64,000 nt of DNA from an uncultured Olsenella sp. (GCA_949287905.1 CASEHX010000001.1:174544-238543), one strand, 5' to 3'. Counted from the first letter of the stretch, positions 49,237 to 58,888 are shown. A program made the numbers and translations. Notes: generated from the letters alone by a model not told the origin.

Positions 49237-49758
49237 ATGGGACTGCTCGACAAGATCGGCGGGCTGAGGCGCGCCGTGCCGGCGGTCTCGGTCGACGAGG
49301 CGCCCGGGCGGGCCTACGCGCCGGTGACGGGCGAGGTGGTTCCGCTCGCGCAGGTAAGCGACCCCGTTTTCTCCCAGGGGATGCTCGGGGTCGGCCTGGG
49401 GATCCTGCCCGAGGGGGACGTCGCCTACGCCCCGGTCTCGGGCGTGGTGACCGCGGACGTGAAGACGCGCCACGCGCTTCTCATCCGTGCCGACGACGGC
49501 GCCGAGGTTCTTCTCCACGTGGGGATCGACTCGGTCGCGCTCAGGGGCGAGGGCTTCAGGTACCTTGCCGAGAAGGGCGACGAGGTCCGTGCCGGGCAGC
49601 CCCTGATCTCCTTCGACCGCGCACTCATGGCGGGGCGCGGCCTTGACCAGACGGTCGTGGTGACCGTCTCGAACTCCGACGCCTTCGAGCCGGTTGAGGT
49701 CGCGGCGGGGGAGAAGCGCGTCGTGGCGGGCGAGGCGGTGCTCAGATGGGGGGCCTGA
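49237..49758 (+). CDS. crr: PTS glucose-type EIIA protein
   Basis: 173 residues, a free-standing EIIA(Glc) domain. VKTRHALLIRADDGAEVLLHVGIDSVAL carries both histidines of the active site in conserved spacing. Such proteins pass phosphate from HPr to EIIBC permeases and can regulate carbon uptake. Since ScrA in this window has its own EIIA domain, this one probably serves permeases lacking EIIA elsewhere. The ATG at 49237 has GGAGGTGCGAC. A TACAAT box at 49183-49188 may be the -10. The next gene overlaps by 13 bases. Confidence 0.9.
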   Translation: MGLLDKIGGLRRAVPAVSVDEAPGRAYAPVTGEVVPLAQVSDPVFSQGMLGVGLGILPEGDVAYAPVSGVVTADVKTRHALLIRADDGAEVLLHVGIDSVALRGEGFRYLAEKGDEVRAGQPLISFDRALMAGRGLDQTVVVTVSNSDAFEPVEVAAGEKRVVAGEAVLRWGA

Positions 49759-50414
49759 CGGCAACGGGCGCGTCGGGTGCCGCCGGGTACCGCACGCTCC
49801 GCGTGGGGGCCGAGGCAGTGGGCGAGTTCGAGGACCGGCGGAGCCGCTTCATCGCGCAGCTCAGGCGCGTGGGGAGCGAGGCGGAGGCCGACGCCTTCAT
49901 CGCCGAGGTCCGCGCGCGGCACCACGACGCGCGCCACAACGTGCCGGCCTGGATACTGGCGGACGGGCGCGAGCGCTGCTCGGACGACGGCGAGCCCAGC
50001 CGCACGAGCGGCATGCCCACGCTCGAGGTGCTGCGCGGCGCGGGCCTGGCGGACGTGTGCTGCGTGGTGACGCGCTACTTCGGCGGGACGCTGCTGGGGC
50101 CGGGTGGGCTCGTGCGCGCCTATACGGCCGCCACGCAGGCGGCGGTGGCGCAGGCCGAGAGGGACGGCGCCGTCTGCGAGATGACGCTCGTGTGCCCGGT
50201 GACGGTGCAGCTGCCCTATGCGCTCTACGACCGCGTGGCACGGATGTGCGCGGATGTCGGCGGACGTGTGACGGACCAGCTCTTCACCGATGACGTGCAG
50301 CTCACGTGCGTGTTCCGTGCGGGCGACGAGGAGGGGTTCTGCTCGGCCGTGTACGAGCTCGCCGGGGGCGAGGAGCTGGCCCGCGCCGGCGAGCCCCGCT
50401 TCGCGGAGTTCTGA
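49746..50414 (+). CDS. IMPACT/YigZ family protein
   Basis: 222 residues. The N-terminal domain holds FEDRRSRFIAQL, HHDARHNVPAWI, CSDDGEPSRTSGMP and RYFGGTLLGPGGLVRAY, the UPF0029 (IMPACT) signature; a DUF1949 ferredoxin-like domain follows. The function in bacteria is unsettled; homologues in eukaryotes regulate Gcn2. It starts with an ATG at 49746 inside the end of crr, so the two are coupled. A palindrome begins right after the stop. Confidence 0.9.
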   Translation: MGGLTATGASGAAGYRTLRVGAEAVGEFEDRRSRFIAQLRRVGSEAEADAFIAEVRARHHDARHNVPAWILADGRERCSDDGEPSRTSGMPTLEVLRGAGLADVCCVVTRYFGGTLLGPGGLVRAYTAATQAAVAQAERDGAVCEMTLVCPVTVQLPYALYDRVARMCADVGGRVTDQLFTDDVQLTCVFRAGDEEGFCSAVYELAGGEELARAGEPRFAEF

Positions 50415-50443
50415 TGTTACGAGGGGACAGTCCCTTCGTAACA
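50415..50443. repeat. 29-bp palindrome TGTTACGA...
   Basis: 14-bp arms TGTTACGAGGGGAC / GTCCCTTCGTAACA with one mismatch, around a single A. The centre GGGACAGTCCC is shared with the scrB palindrome, but the ends differ. It starts on the base after the stop of the IMPACT-family gene. Confidence 0.8.
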
Positions 50444-50599
50444 TGCGGGTCTCGGCGGTGACGTCTAGGGTGAGATGGTTCTCGCTGCCGCCCACGAATC
50501 CAAAGGTAGCTTTCAGCTGTTTTGACGTTTGCCGATGCTGTTGGCTCCTCCACAATCAAGAGAATGCGGTTCACTGTGGACTTTGTCGGAGGAGATGCT

Positions 50600-53500
50600 A
50601 TGCAGAAGCTAAGGCACCTGAAGCGGCGCACGCTGCTGGCGGGCGGAGCGGCACTTGCCCTCGTGCTCGTCACGTTCATGGCGATCGTCGCGCCGCGCAC
50701 GGCCGTGGCCGAGGACACCAACCTCGTCAGCGGCGCCACCGTGGTGGCTCAGTCGTCGTACAAGGACGGCTACCCGGCGTCCAACGTCGTCGACGGGGAT
50801 CCCGAGACCTGGTGGATCTCTGAGGACATGAAGACCGCCGTGGGCGACGAGGACCAGACGCCCCAGTGGATCGTCATCGACCTCGGCGAGGACTTCTCCT
50901 CTGCCACGGTCTCGAGCATTCAGATCACGTGGCGCCCCAACAAGGTGTGGGGCCAGGTCTACCGCGTCGAGACCGCTGCGAGCTTCGACTCGTCCAACCC
51001 CGGCGAGGGCTGGTCGCCCCTGGCGGTCGTGAGCCGCGTTGCGGTGGACGCCGTCGGCCCGCAGAACGCCACGGGTCAGGACATCGCGTCCGGCAACGTA
51101 GACACCATCACCACGGATTCCACGCCCAAGCTCGTGGGTGACGCCACGGTGCAGCGCTACGTGCGCCTGTACATCGACAAGGTCAACACCCTCGCGCCCG
51201 GCAACGACACGAATGTCTGCGACATCAGCATCATGGGCACCGTGAACGCCGAGGAGCCCGAGGAGCCCGTCGTCGACCCGTGGAACGTGGCGCAGGGTCG
51301 CCCGGCCACGGCGTCGAGCGAGGCCGAGGGCACGACGGCCGCCAACGCCGTCGACGGCGGCACCTCCACCTCGTGGAACTCCGACCCGATGAAGAGCTCC
51401 GCGCACTCCAACACCTCTGGTGACACCGACGCGCAGACCGAGCAGTGGCTCTGCGTCGACCTCGGGACGAGCGGGACCAAGCTCTCGAGCATCCAGGTCG
51501 TCTACAAGAACAACAAGGTCTGGGCGCAGGCCTACCGCGTCGAGACCACCGACGACGATCCCAAGGCCGAAGACGCCGAGTGGACCGTCGTGGCGGACGT
51601 CGAGCGCGCCTCTGCCAACGCCTTCCTCACGCAGGGCGCCGGCCAGAACATCGCCGACCCCAACTCCTACACCGACACCATCACCGCGGACTCCACCCCC
51701 GCGCTGCAGGAGACCACGCTCGGCCGCTACGTGCGCCTCTACATCGAGAGGACCAACTGGCAGGCGCCGGGCAACAACATCAACATCGCCGAGTTCATCG
51801 TCAACGGCGTGAACGACCTGCGCCCGCTCTCCGTGGAGCTTGACGCGCTCACCGCCGACACCGTCTACGTCGAGGGCGACGAGGTCGTCTTCCCCGAGGC
51901 CTCCGACAGCGTCGAGTACAGCGTCTACGGCAGCGAGCTCGAGAACGTCATCACCAACGACGGCGTCGTGACCGGCCAGAACATGGGCTCGCGCGACGTC
52001 ACGATCATCGTGCGCGCCTCTCGCACCGGCGACCCGGACGACTACGCCCAGAAGAACCTCGTCGTGACCGTGCCCGACAACAGCGGCTCCGCGGCCTATG
52101 CGAGCATGATTCCCTCCGGCTCCAACGAGAAGCCCGAGGTCGTTCCGACCATCCAGGAGTGGGCGGGCGGCAGCGGCTCGTTCGTCCTCGCCGACGGCGC
52201 CCAGATCGTGCTGAACGACGCCGCGGGCGTCGGCCTCTCCGGCGTTGCCGACAACATGATCGCCGACGTGGCGGAGATCTCCGGCATCGAGCTCACCTCG
52301 ACGAAGGGCTCCGCTCCCGTCTCCGGCGGCGTCTACATCGAGACGCTCGCGGACGGGTCCGACCCCTACGCCCTGGGCGACGAGGGCTACCTCCTCAAGG
52401 TCACCGAGGACGGCATCCAGATCTACGCCAACACCTACACCGGCGCCATCTACGGCGCCATCACCGTCGAGCAGATCCTCTGGCAGGCCGAGGACCACGC
52501 CTCCGTGCCGTGCGGCCTGGCGCGCGACTACCCGGCCTACGAGGTCCGCGGCGTCAAGCTGGACATCGCCCGCACGCCGTACCGCTACGAGCAGCTCGAG
52601 GACTACGCCAAGATCATGCTCTGGTACAAGATGAGCGAGTACGACCTGCACATCAACGACAACGACAACGCCAACGTCAACGGCGCAACGTTCGACACGC
52701 ACTCCGGCTTCCACCGCATCGAGAGCGACACCTACCCGAGCCTCGCCAAGATGTCCGGCACCAAGCACGCCGGCATCCCGCAGGACCTGGTGAACGCCGA
52801 CTACTACAACAACAACGAGGACTACCAGGGCAACCCCACCTACACCAAGGACCAGTGGCGCGCCCTCACCGAGCTCTCCGAGAGCTACGGCATGAACCTC
52901 CTCACCGAGATCGATCTCCCCGGCCACTCCCTGCTCTACAACAAGTACGCCGAGGAGAACCCTGACAACATCAGCTGGCTCGAGGGCGGCACCATGCTCT
53001 CCTCCAGCGCCACGGGCAACTCCGGCTACCTCGAGCTTCTCGACCTCACCGGCGAGAACAAGGACCGCGCGCTGCAGTTTGCCAAGACGCTCTGGGACGA
53101 GTACACCGACCCCGCCGACCCCACGATCTACGGCGACGTGATCGGCATCGGCTCGGACGAGTACTGGGTCCACAACAACGACACCTACAACGCCTTCGCC
53201 AACTTCGCCAACGAGATGCGCAAGGTCATCCAGGGCAACCTCGGCGAGGACGTCAAGGTCCGCATGTGGGGCGCCGGCACCGCGTCCTTCTCGACCGCCG
53301 AGACCGCGCTCGGCATGACGAGCGAGGAGCTCGCCGAGCACTTCCAGCTCGACATCTGGTACCCCGGCTACGACAACGCCAAGCAGCGCGTTGCCGAGGG
53401 CTATGACGTCGTGAACTGCCGCGACGCCTACCTCTACGGCAACCCGGGTCGCACCTTCCGCGACGTGCCCGCCGCCGAGTACCTCTTCAACGAGTGGAAC

Positions 53501-56104
53501 CCCGCGATCTTTGACTCCGGCCAGCCCGGCGAGAACACCAACACCCTCGTGGGCGACCCGCACCTGCTGGGCGCCAAGGCCGTCATCTGGGGCGACCAGA
53601 GCCAGGAAGGCATGACCGAGCGCGACGTCCACCAGCGCGTGCTCCGCGCCATCGCCATCGTGAGCGAGAAGAGCTGGGGCGGTACCGAGGAGAGCGACAC
53701 CTTCGACGCCTACGAGCTCCGCGCGAGCCGCCTGGCCGAGGGCCCCGGCACGAGCATCGCCATGGACGTGGAGAGCGAGAGCTCGCTCGTCGCCAGCTAC
53801 GACTTTGACAACGTGACCGCCGAGGGCACCGCGGTTCTCGACGCCTCCGGCAACGGCTACACGGCCGCGCTCGACGGCGTGACCGTGAAGGACGGCTGGG
53901 CCTCCTTCGACGGCAATGGCCTCATGACCACCGAGGTCAAGACCGTCTCCTATCCGTACACGGTGAGCTTTGACCTGCGCCTCTCCGCGGATGACGGCAC
54001 GGCCAACACCGAGGAGAGCTCGCTCTTCTCGGGCTACGACGGCCGCATCCAGGTTGCCGGCCACAACGGCAACATGAGCGCTGACGTCAACTACTTCACG
54101 CGCGACTTTGGCTACAAGGTCCCCACGGACGGCTCCGAGCACACGGTGACCATCGTGGGCACGATGCAGGCCACGCGCCTCTACGTTGACGGCGAGCTGG
54201 TGACCTTCCTCTCCCAGAAGTCCGACCAGGACGGCCTGGGTAGCGGCGCCATCTCCACGCTGTACTCCTCCGTGCTCCTGCCGCTCGAGAAGATCGGCCA
54301 GGACTTCAGCGGCGACATCGCTAACATCGACGTCTACAACAAGGCGCTCTCCGCCGAGGAGGTCGCCGCGATGGCGGCCGGCGCCGAGGACGACGGCATG
54401 GTCAACGTGGCCCAGAACGCCTACGCCGGCGGCATGTCCCGCCACACGGGCGACGGCTTTGACAACGCCGACTCCCGCGTCCGCGTTGCCTTCAAGGCCA
54501 TCGACGGCGAGGCGTTCCCGGTCTCCGAGAACACCACCACGGCCCCGGACGAGTCCGGCTCCGAGATCTACTCCTACTGGCGCGGCAACCACCCCGACAG
54601 CACGCTGACGATCGACCTCGGCGAGGAGCGCACGTTCTCCGAGATCCAGATCCAGTGGCGCAACGGCGGCAAGGGTCGCGACTTCAAGATCCTGGCGTCC
54701 GATGATGGCGCGTCCTGGACCGAGGCGAAGAGCGTTTCCGGCAACCAGGACTTCTTCGAGACCATCGCCCTCGACGAGCCCGTGACCGCGCGCTTCGTCA
54801 AGTTCCAGGGCATTGCCTCCAACTCTGGCTCCGGCACCTACTTCATCCAGGAGTTCAAGGTCATGGAGTCCGTCGACAAGGACGCCCTGGCCGAGCAGGT
54901 CGAGGCCGCCGAGGCACTGGCTGCCGAGAAGGGCATCACGGTGGCGAGCACCGGCGACGCCGAGTCCGCGTTCTGGACGGCCCTCATCGAGGCGCGCGCC
55001 CAGCTCGAGAGCCCGCTGGCGCTGAACGACGACGTCGCCCGCGTGAGCGACGCGCTCAAGGCCGCGACCGAGGGGCTGAGCGGCGAGGAGCCCGAGCCCG
55101 TGCCCGACACCTTCGTCATCACCGCCACCGCCGGCGAGGGCGGCACCATCACGCCGTCCGGCGAGGTCGAGGTGACAGAGGGGGAGAGCCAGTCCTTCGC
55201 GATCGAGGCCGACGAGGGCTACGAGATCGCCGACGTCAGGGTCGACGGCGAGTCCGTCGGGGCGGTCGAGAGCTACGAGTTCGAGGGCGTCGACGCCGAC
55301 CACGCGATCGAGGCCTCCTTCGAGAAGGTCGAGGAGCCCGGCCCCGGCCCCGAGCCCGAGATCGACTTCGTGGCCATCAAGAGCTTCCCGACCAAGACCA
55401 GCTACAAGGTGGGCGAGAGCCTCGACCCGGCCGGCCTGGTCCTGGAGGTCACCTACGACAACGGCGAGACCGAGGACGTCGCCTACAACGCCGACGACTT
55501 CGCCTTCGACGTCACGAAGTTCAGCTCCGCCGGCAAGAAGACCGTCACCGTGACCTACAGGGGCATGCACAACGCCACGTTCAGGGTCACCGTCACCGCC
55601 GACGAGAGGCCCGAGCCGCAGCCCGGGACCCACACCGTGACCGTGGTCCTCGGCAACGGCGAGGAGGACCTCGTCGTCGAGGTCGAGGACGGGAGGGCCG
55701 TCCCCGAGCCCGCCGCCCCCAAGCGCGACGGCTTCGAGTTCGCCGGCTGGTTCACGACCGTCGACCCGGAGACCGGCGAGCTCTCCGACGAGTACGACTT
55801 CTCGAAGCCCGTCACCGGCGACCTCACGATCTACGCCGGCTGGCTGCCCGAGGCGACGGGCGAGGAGCCCGGCGGCGACGAGCCCGTCACCGGCGAGCAG
55901 CCCGGCGACGACCAGAAGCCGAGCGACGAGAAGCCCGGCCAGCCCACCACGCCCGACCCGGGCAGGCCCGGCTCCGGCACCACCGGCGGCGACCTGGCCC
56001 AGACCGGCGACGTCGCGCTCGTCTACCCACTCGTCGCGAGTGCCTTCGCCGGCCTCGTCTCCCTCGGCACCGGTGCGCTGGTCCTGCGCCGTCGCGGCGA
56101 GTAG
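50600..56104 (+). CDS. Sortase-anchored GH20 beta-N-acetylhexosaminidase with carbohydrate-binding modules
   Basis: 1834 residues. Order: signal peptide (1-37), two F5/8C-type modules (about 43-215 and 228-420), a GH20 N-domain (from about 514) and catalytic barrel (about 640-1020) with the Asp-Glu pair D853-E854 in GIGSDEYWVHN, a LamG-like domain (from about 1062), a third F5/8C module (about 1267-1420), a FIVAR region (about 1425-1490), three small beta-domains of Ig/InlB type (1504-1790), then an LAQTG sorting signal (1799-1803), helix and RRRGE tail. It would release terminal GlcNAc/GalNAc or lacto-N-biose from host glycans at the cell surface. The ATG at 50600 follows GGAGGAG. Confidence 0.9.
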   Translation: MQKLRHLKRRTLLAGGAALALVLVTFMAIVAPRTAVAEDTNLVSGATVVAQSSYKDGYPASNVVDGDPETWWISEDMKTAVGDEDQTPQWIVIDLGEDFSSATVSSIQITWRPNKVWGQVYRVETAASFDSSNPGEGWSPLAVVSRVAVDAVGPQNATGQDIASGNVDTITTDSTPKLVGDATVQRYVRLYIDKVNTLAPGNDTNVCDISIMGTVNAEEPEEPVVDPWNVAQGRPATASSEAEGTTAANAVDGGTSTSWNSDPMKSSAHSNTSGDTDAQTEQWLCVDLGTSGTKLSSIQVVYKNNKVWAQAYRVETTDDDPKAEDAEWTVVADVERASANAFLTQGAGQNIADPNSYTDTITADSTPALQETTLGRYVRLYIERTNWQAPGNNINIAEFIVNGVNDLRPLSVELDALTADTVYVEGDEVVFPEASDSVEYSVYGSELENVITNDGVVTGQNMGSRDVTIIVRASRTGDPDDYAQKNLVVTVPDNSGSAAYASMIPSGSNEKPEVVPTIQEWAGGSGSFVLADGAQIVLNDAAGVGLSGVADNMIADVAEISGIELTSTKGSAPVSGGVYIETLADGSDPYALGDEGYLLKVTEDGIQIYANTYTGAIYGAITVEQILWQAEDHASVPCGLARDYPAYEVRGVKLDIARTPYRYEQLEDYAKIMLWYKMSEYDLHINDNDNANVNGATFDTHSGFHRIESDTYPSLAKMSGTKHAGIPQDLVNADYYNNNEDYQGNPTYTKDQWRALTELSESYGMNLLTEIDLPGHSLLYNKYAEENPDNISWLEGGTMLSSSATGNSGYLELLDLTGENKDRALQFAKTLWDEYTDPADPTIYGDVIGIGSDEYWVHNNDTYNAFANFANEMRKVIQGNLGEDVKVRMWGAGTASFSTAETALGMTSEELAEHFQLDIWYPGYDNAKQRVAEGYDVVNCRDAYLYGNPGRTFRDVPAAEYLFNEWNPAIFDSGQPGENTNTLVGDPHLLGAKAVIWGDQSQEGMTERDVHQRVLRAIAIVSEKSWGGTEESDTFDAYELRASRLAEGPGTSIAMDVESESSLVASYDFDNVTAEGTAVLDASGNGYTAALDGVTVKDGWASFDGNGLMTTEVKTVSYPYTVSFDLRLSADDGTANTEESSLFSGYDGRIQVAGHNGNMSADVNYFTRDFGYKVPTDGSEHTVTIVGTMQATRLYVDGELVTFLSQKSDQDGLGSGAISTLYSSVLLPLEKIGQDFSGDIANIDVYNKALSAEEVAAMAAGAEDDGMVNVAQNAYAGGMSRHTGDGFDNADSRVRVAFKAIDGEAFPVSENTTTAPDESGSEIYSYWRGNHPDSTLTIDLGEERTFSEIQIQWRNGGKGRDFKILASDDGASWTEAKSVSGNQDFFETIALDEPVTARFVKFQGIASNSGSGTYFIQEFKVMESVDKDALAEQVEAAEALAAEKGITVASTGDAESAFWTALIEARAQLESPLALNDDVARVSDALKAATEGLSGEEPEPVPDTFVITATAGEGGTITPSGEVEVTEGESQSFAIEADEGYEIADVRVDGESVGAVESYEFEGVDADHAIEASFEKVEEPGPGPEPEIDFVAIKSFPTKTSYKVGESLDPAGLVLEVTYDNGETEDVAYNADDFAFDVTKFSSAGKKTVTVTYRGMHNATFRVTVTADERPEPQPGTHTVTVVLGNGEEDLVVEVEDGRAVPEPAAPKRDGFEFAGWFTTVDPETGELSDEYDFSKPVTGDLTIYAGWLPEATGEEPGGDEPVTGEQPGDDQKPSDEKPGQPTTPDPGRPGSGTTGGDLAQTGDVALVYPLVASAFAGLVSLGTGALVLRRRGE

Positions 56105-56133
56105 CGCCTCTCGCATAGAGGGCCCTTTCCAGG

Positions 56134-56173
56134 CGGGGCGGTTCGAGCCAAGGCTCGGGCCGCCCCGTTCTTG
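56134..56173 (+). terminator. Terminator of the GH20 gene
   Basis: A long GC stem CGGGGCGG..CGAGCC / GGCTCG..CCGCCCCG followed by TTCTTGT, 30 bp after the stop codon. Confidence 0.8.
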
Positions 56174-56263
56174 TCGCCGTTCCCCGCGCGAGCCCGACTT
56201 CCGCACGGGCTCCCGGCCCTTCTCGCCACCGCCCTCCTCGTTGGCCCTCCCCGCGCTAACCCC

Positions 56264-56379
56264 GACTTTTGCACGAGCGGCCACGCCCAACAAATGGTCA
56301 AAGAATGCATATGCGCAGCTAGAGGGCTCGCGCGAACCTGCGCATCGATCCCGGCGGCCCTTCCGCTCGTGCAAAAGTC
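56264..56379 (-). repeat. 116-bp palindromic element, copy 2 (reverse orientation)
   Basis: Arms GACTTTTGCACGAGC (56264-56278) and GCTCGTGCAAAAGTC (56365-56379). On the minus strand the core TCTAGCTGCGCATATGCAT starts at 56323, exactly nucleotide 57 counted from the right end, so this copy is reversed relative to the other three. Confidence 0.88.
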
Positions 56380-56405
56380 AGACTTTCGGCGGAGAAGCCC
56401 CCCCT

Positions 56406-56465
56406 GTGACACTCGGCTACGACCCCTTTGTCACATGTGACACTCGGCTACGACCCCTTTGTCAC
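56406..56465. repeat. Two tandem 29-bp GTGACA palindromes
   Basis: Two identical 29-bp units (56406-56434 and 56437-56465) starting GTGACACTCGG and ending CCCCTTTGTCAC, separated by AT. They match the unit at 8797-8825 at all but a few positions. Confidence 0.88.
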
Positions 56466-56546
56466 GGGGTGGTGGTGTCTCCGTAGCGCCTACCTGCGCG
56501 TTCCCTGCTAGAATTTGTCGGGAAGGAACAGGCCGAGGGGGTGCGC

Positions 56547-57941
56547 GTGACCACGGACATCGAGAGGCGCTTGGCGCGCGAGCTGCCCGACTACGCTCGG
56601 GTCGTTCTCGACTCACTCGAGGCGGCGGGCTATGAGGCGTGGGTCGTGGGCGGCTGGGTGCGCGACGCCCTTCTCGGCAGACCTGGGCACGATGTTGACG
56701 TAACCACCTCGGCCCCCTGGCAGGACACGGCGCGTGTGCTGCGCGCCTGCGGCATAGAGGTGCACGAGACCGGTACGGCTCACGGAACCGTGACGGCGGT
56801 CGTGGACGGTCGCCCGGTGGAGACGACCACCTATCGCGTGGAGGGCGCCTATTCCGACCGTCGCCACCCGGACGAGGTGCGCTTTGTCACGGACGTGCGC
56901 GAGGACCTCGCCCGGCGCGACTTCACCGTCAACGCGATGGCCTTCCACCCCATGCGCGGCCTGCTCGACCCGTTTGGCGGCGAGAAGGACCTCGCGTCGC
57001 GCGTCATCCGTGCGGTGGGGGAGCCTCGGCGCCGCTTTGAGGAGGATGCCCTGCGCGTGCTGCGGGCGGTGCGCTTTGCGTGCCGCCTTGACGCGACGAT
57101 CGAGCCGGCAACGCAGGATGCCCTCGTGGCGTGCGCTCCGGAGCTCTCCGCCATTGCCCAGGAGCGCATCGGCCAGGAGATGGACGGGATTCTCGCCACC
57201 GGTCGCGCGGCGTGGGCGCTGAGGCGCGAGTTCTCCGTGCTCGCGGCTGCCGTGCCGGAGCTCGCCGAGATGGAGGGCTTTGATCAGAAGAGTCCCTATC
57301 ACGCCCATGACGTGCTCGAGCACACGGCGCGCGTCTGCGCGGGCGTGGAGGAGTTCACCGGAGGCGACGCACTGCCCGCCCTGCGCTGGGCCGCGCTTCT
57401 GCACGACGTGGCGAAGCCGACGTGCTGGAGCGAGGACGTGTCTGGTCGCGGGCACTTCTTCGGGCATCCGGAGGAGGGCGCGCGCGTGGCGCGTCGCGTA
57501 ATGGGACGCCTGGCGATTCCCGGAGACGTGACGTGCGCGTCCTCGGCGCTCGTGCTGCTCCATGACTTTGAGATTCGTGCGACGGCGCCGTCCATGCGGC
57601 GGATGCTCTCGGAGCTCGAGGCGGCGGCCCCGGGGCAGGCGCGGCCGCTGGCCTTTGCGCTTCTCGACCTCAAGCGCGCCGATGCCGTGGCAAAGGCGCC
57701 CGCGTGCATGGGGTATGCCGTGGAGCTCGACGCCATGAGCGGGGCGCTGCGGCGCGAGCTTGCCGCCGGGGCGGTCTGGCGGGTCCGCGACCTTGCCGTT
57801 CGCGGGGCGGACGTGATCCGCGAGCGGGGCATCGAGCCCGGACCCGGCGTGGGCATGGTGCTCGCCCAGCTGCTCGAGGCCGTCAAGGCGGGGGAGGTCC
57901 CCAACGACCGCGAGGCTCTTCTCGCCTGGCTGCGCTGGTAG
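56547..57941 (+). CDS. cca: CCA-adding tRNA nucleotidyltransferase
   Basis: About 464 residues. WVVGGWVRDALLGRPGHDVDV is the polymerase signature with the metal-binding Asp pair, RRDFTVNAMAF and RRFEEDALRVLRAVRFA are the family motifs, and a C-terminal HD domain follows (LLHDVAKP, HPEEGARV). It completes or repairs the 3' CCA of tRNAs. GTG 56547 has GAGGGG at good spacing; the GTG at 56541 lies almost on it. Three tRNA genes lie 1 kb downstream, though these already encode CCA. Confidence 0.93.
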   Translation: MTTDIERRLARELPDYARVVLDSLEAAGYEAWVVGGWVRDALLGRPGHDVDVTTSAPWQDTARVLRACGIEVHETGTAHGTVTAVVDGRPVETTTYRVEGAYSDRRHPDEVRFVTDVREDLARRDFTVNAMAFHPMRGLLDPFGGEKDLASRVIRAVGEPRRRFEEDALRVLRAVRFACRLDATIEPATQDALVACAPELSAIAQERIGQEMDGILATGRAAWALRREFSVLAAAVPELAEMEGFDQKSPYHAHDVLEHTARVCAGVEEFTGGDALPALRWAALLHDVAKPTCWSEDVSGRGHFFGHPEEGARVARRVMGRLAIPGDVTCASSALVLLHDFEIRATAPSMRRMLSELEAAAPGQARPLAFALLDLKRADAVAKAPACMGYAVELDAMSGALRRELAAGAVWRVRDLAVRGADVIRERGIEPGPGVGMVLAQLLEAVKAGEVPNDREALLAWLRW

Positions 57942-57949
57942 GGGATATC

Positions 57950-58870
57950 ATGGACCGGCTCGAATACCTCGTTAAGACCCTGTCGAGAACGCGTCGCAAG
58001 GACTACGAGAACTACGTGGTCAATGCGGTTTGGAACCGTCTTGGAGACAGCGAGCTGAGGCCCGTCTCGCAACAGTTTGTCACGGGGCCGGATGGCGAGC
58101 GCTACTTCATTGACCTTTACTTTCCCCAGCTCAATATTGGCGTTGAGTGTGACGAGGCCTACCACCTCGGGCGGGCGGCGCACGATCGGCTTCGTGAGCG
58201 AACGCTCATAGACGTCTTGAGCCACTTCGAGCTTGATGAGAGCTACGTGCCCCTGCACGTTGACGTCTCGGGCGGCTTCGAGAAGACCGAGAAGCAGATT
58301 GACCTGGTTGTGAGGAAGATTCAAGACGCTGCCTTAGCCGCGCGAAAGAGTGGGCGCTTCGTCGCTTGGGAGCCCGACCGCACGGTCGAGGAGCGCCTCG
58401 GCGACCTCGCCGAGATTAGAGTCGGCGACGATTTGGGCTTTCCCAGCATTATCGAGACGTGTAACGCAATCTTCCACACGGGGTATCGGGGTGAGGGGAG
58501 GCGATTCCGTGCGTTCTTTCACCCTCGCCGCGGACCATACGCGCATTTGTTCTCTGAGAAGTACGTGCTCTGGTTTGCCCCCGTCCATGTGGCGGGTCAA
58601 GATGGGAAAATCTGGGAGAACTACGTGTCAGAAGATGGCCGGACGATCTATGAGGTGAACACCAAGCGCCCGCTCAAGGAGCTAGACAGCACCGAGAGCT
58701 ATGAGCGCGTGGTCTTTGTCAAGGCATGCGATCCTATTTCGGGGAAGGAAGAATATAGGTTCCTTGGCGTGTTTGCCTTGGCGGGCTATGACACGTATCG
58801 AGGTGCGGACTGTCGCCGCTATGACCGGACGAGCGATCATTTTGACTTGCGACAGGAAGTTTCGGCATAA
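57950..58870 (+). CDS. Modification-dependent restriction endonuclease, PvuRts1I/AbaSI-like
   Basis: 306 residues. The N-terminal part (QQFVTGPDGERYFIDLYFP then IGVECDEAYHL) fits the Vsr-like nuclease core of the PvuRts1I/AbaSI family. The C-terminal part (VLWFAPVHV, IWENYVSEDGRTIYEV, ERVVFVKACD and EYRFLGVFAL) resembles its SRA-like modified-base reader. Family enzymes cut DNA carrying hydroxymethylated or glucosylated cytosine, as in T-even phages; no methyltransferase is nearby, as expected. AT content is visibly higher than in flanking genes and it sits beside tRNA genes, signs of transfer. The ATG at 57950 follows AGGGGATATC. The assignment is from remembered motif patterns, not a search. 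Confidence 0.6.
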   Translation: MDRLEYLVKTLSRTRRKDYENYVVNAVWNRLGDSELRPVSQQFVTGPDGERYFIDLYFPQLNIGVECDEAYHLGRAAHDRLRERTLIDVLSHFELDESYVPLHVDVSGGFEKTEKQIDLVVRKIQDAALAARKSGRFVAWEPDRTVEERLGDLAEIRVGDDLGFPSIIETCNAIFHTGYRGEGRRFRAFFHPRRGPYAHLFSEKYVLWFAPVHVAGQDGKIWENYVSEDGRTIYEVNTKRPLKELDSTESYERVVFVKACDPISGKEEYRFLGVFALAGYDTYRGADCRRYDRTSDHFDLRQEVSA

Positions 58871-58888
58871 CTTCTCCAGAATTTCTAG

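Noticed and set aside
50609..56374. Very long open frame opposite the GH20 gene
   Set aside because: Its composition (Gly, Val, Asp, Leu, His with no domain pattern) is the mirror of a GC-rich coding strand; the plus-strand frame has signal peptide, catalytic motif and sorting signal.
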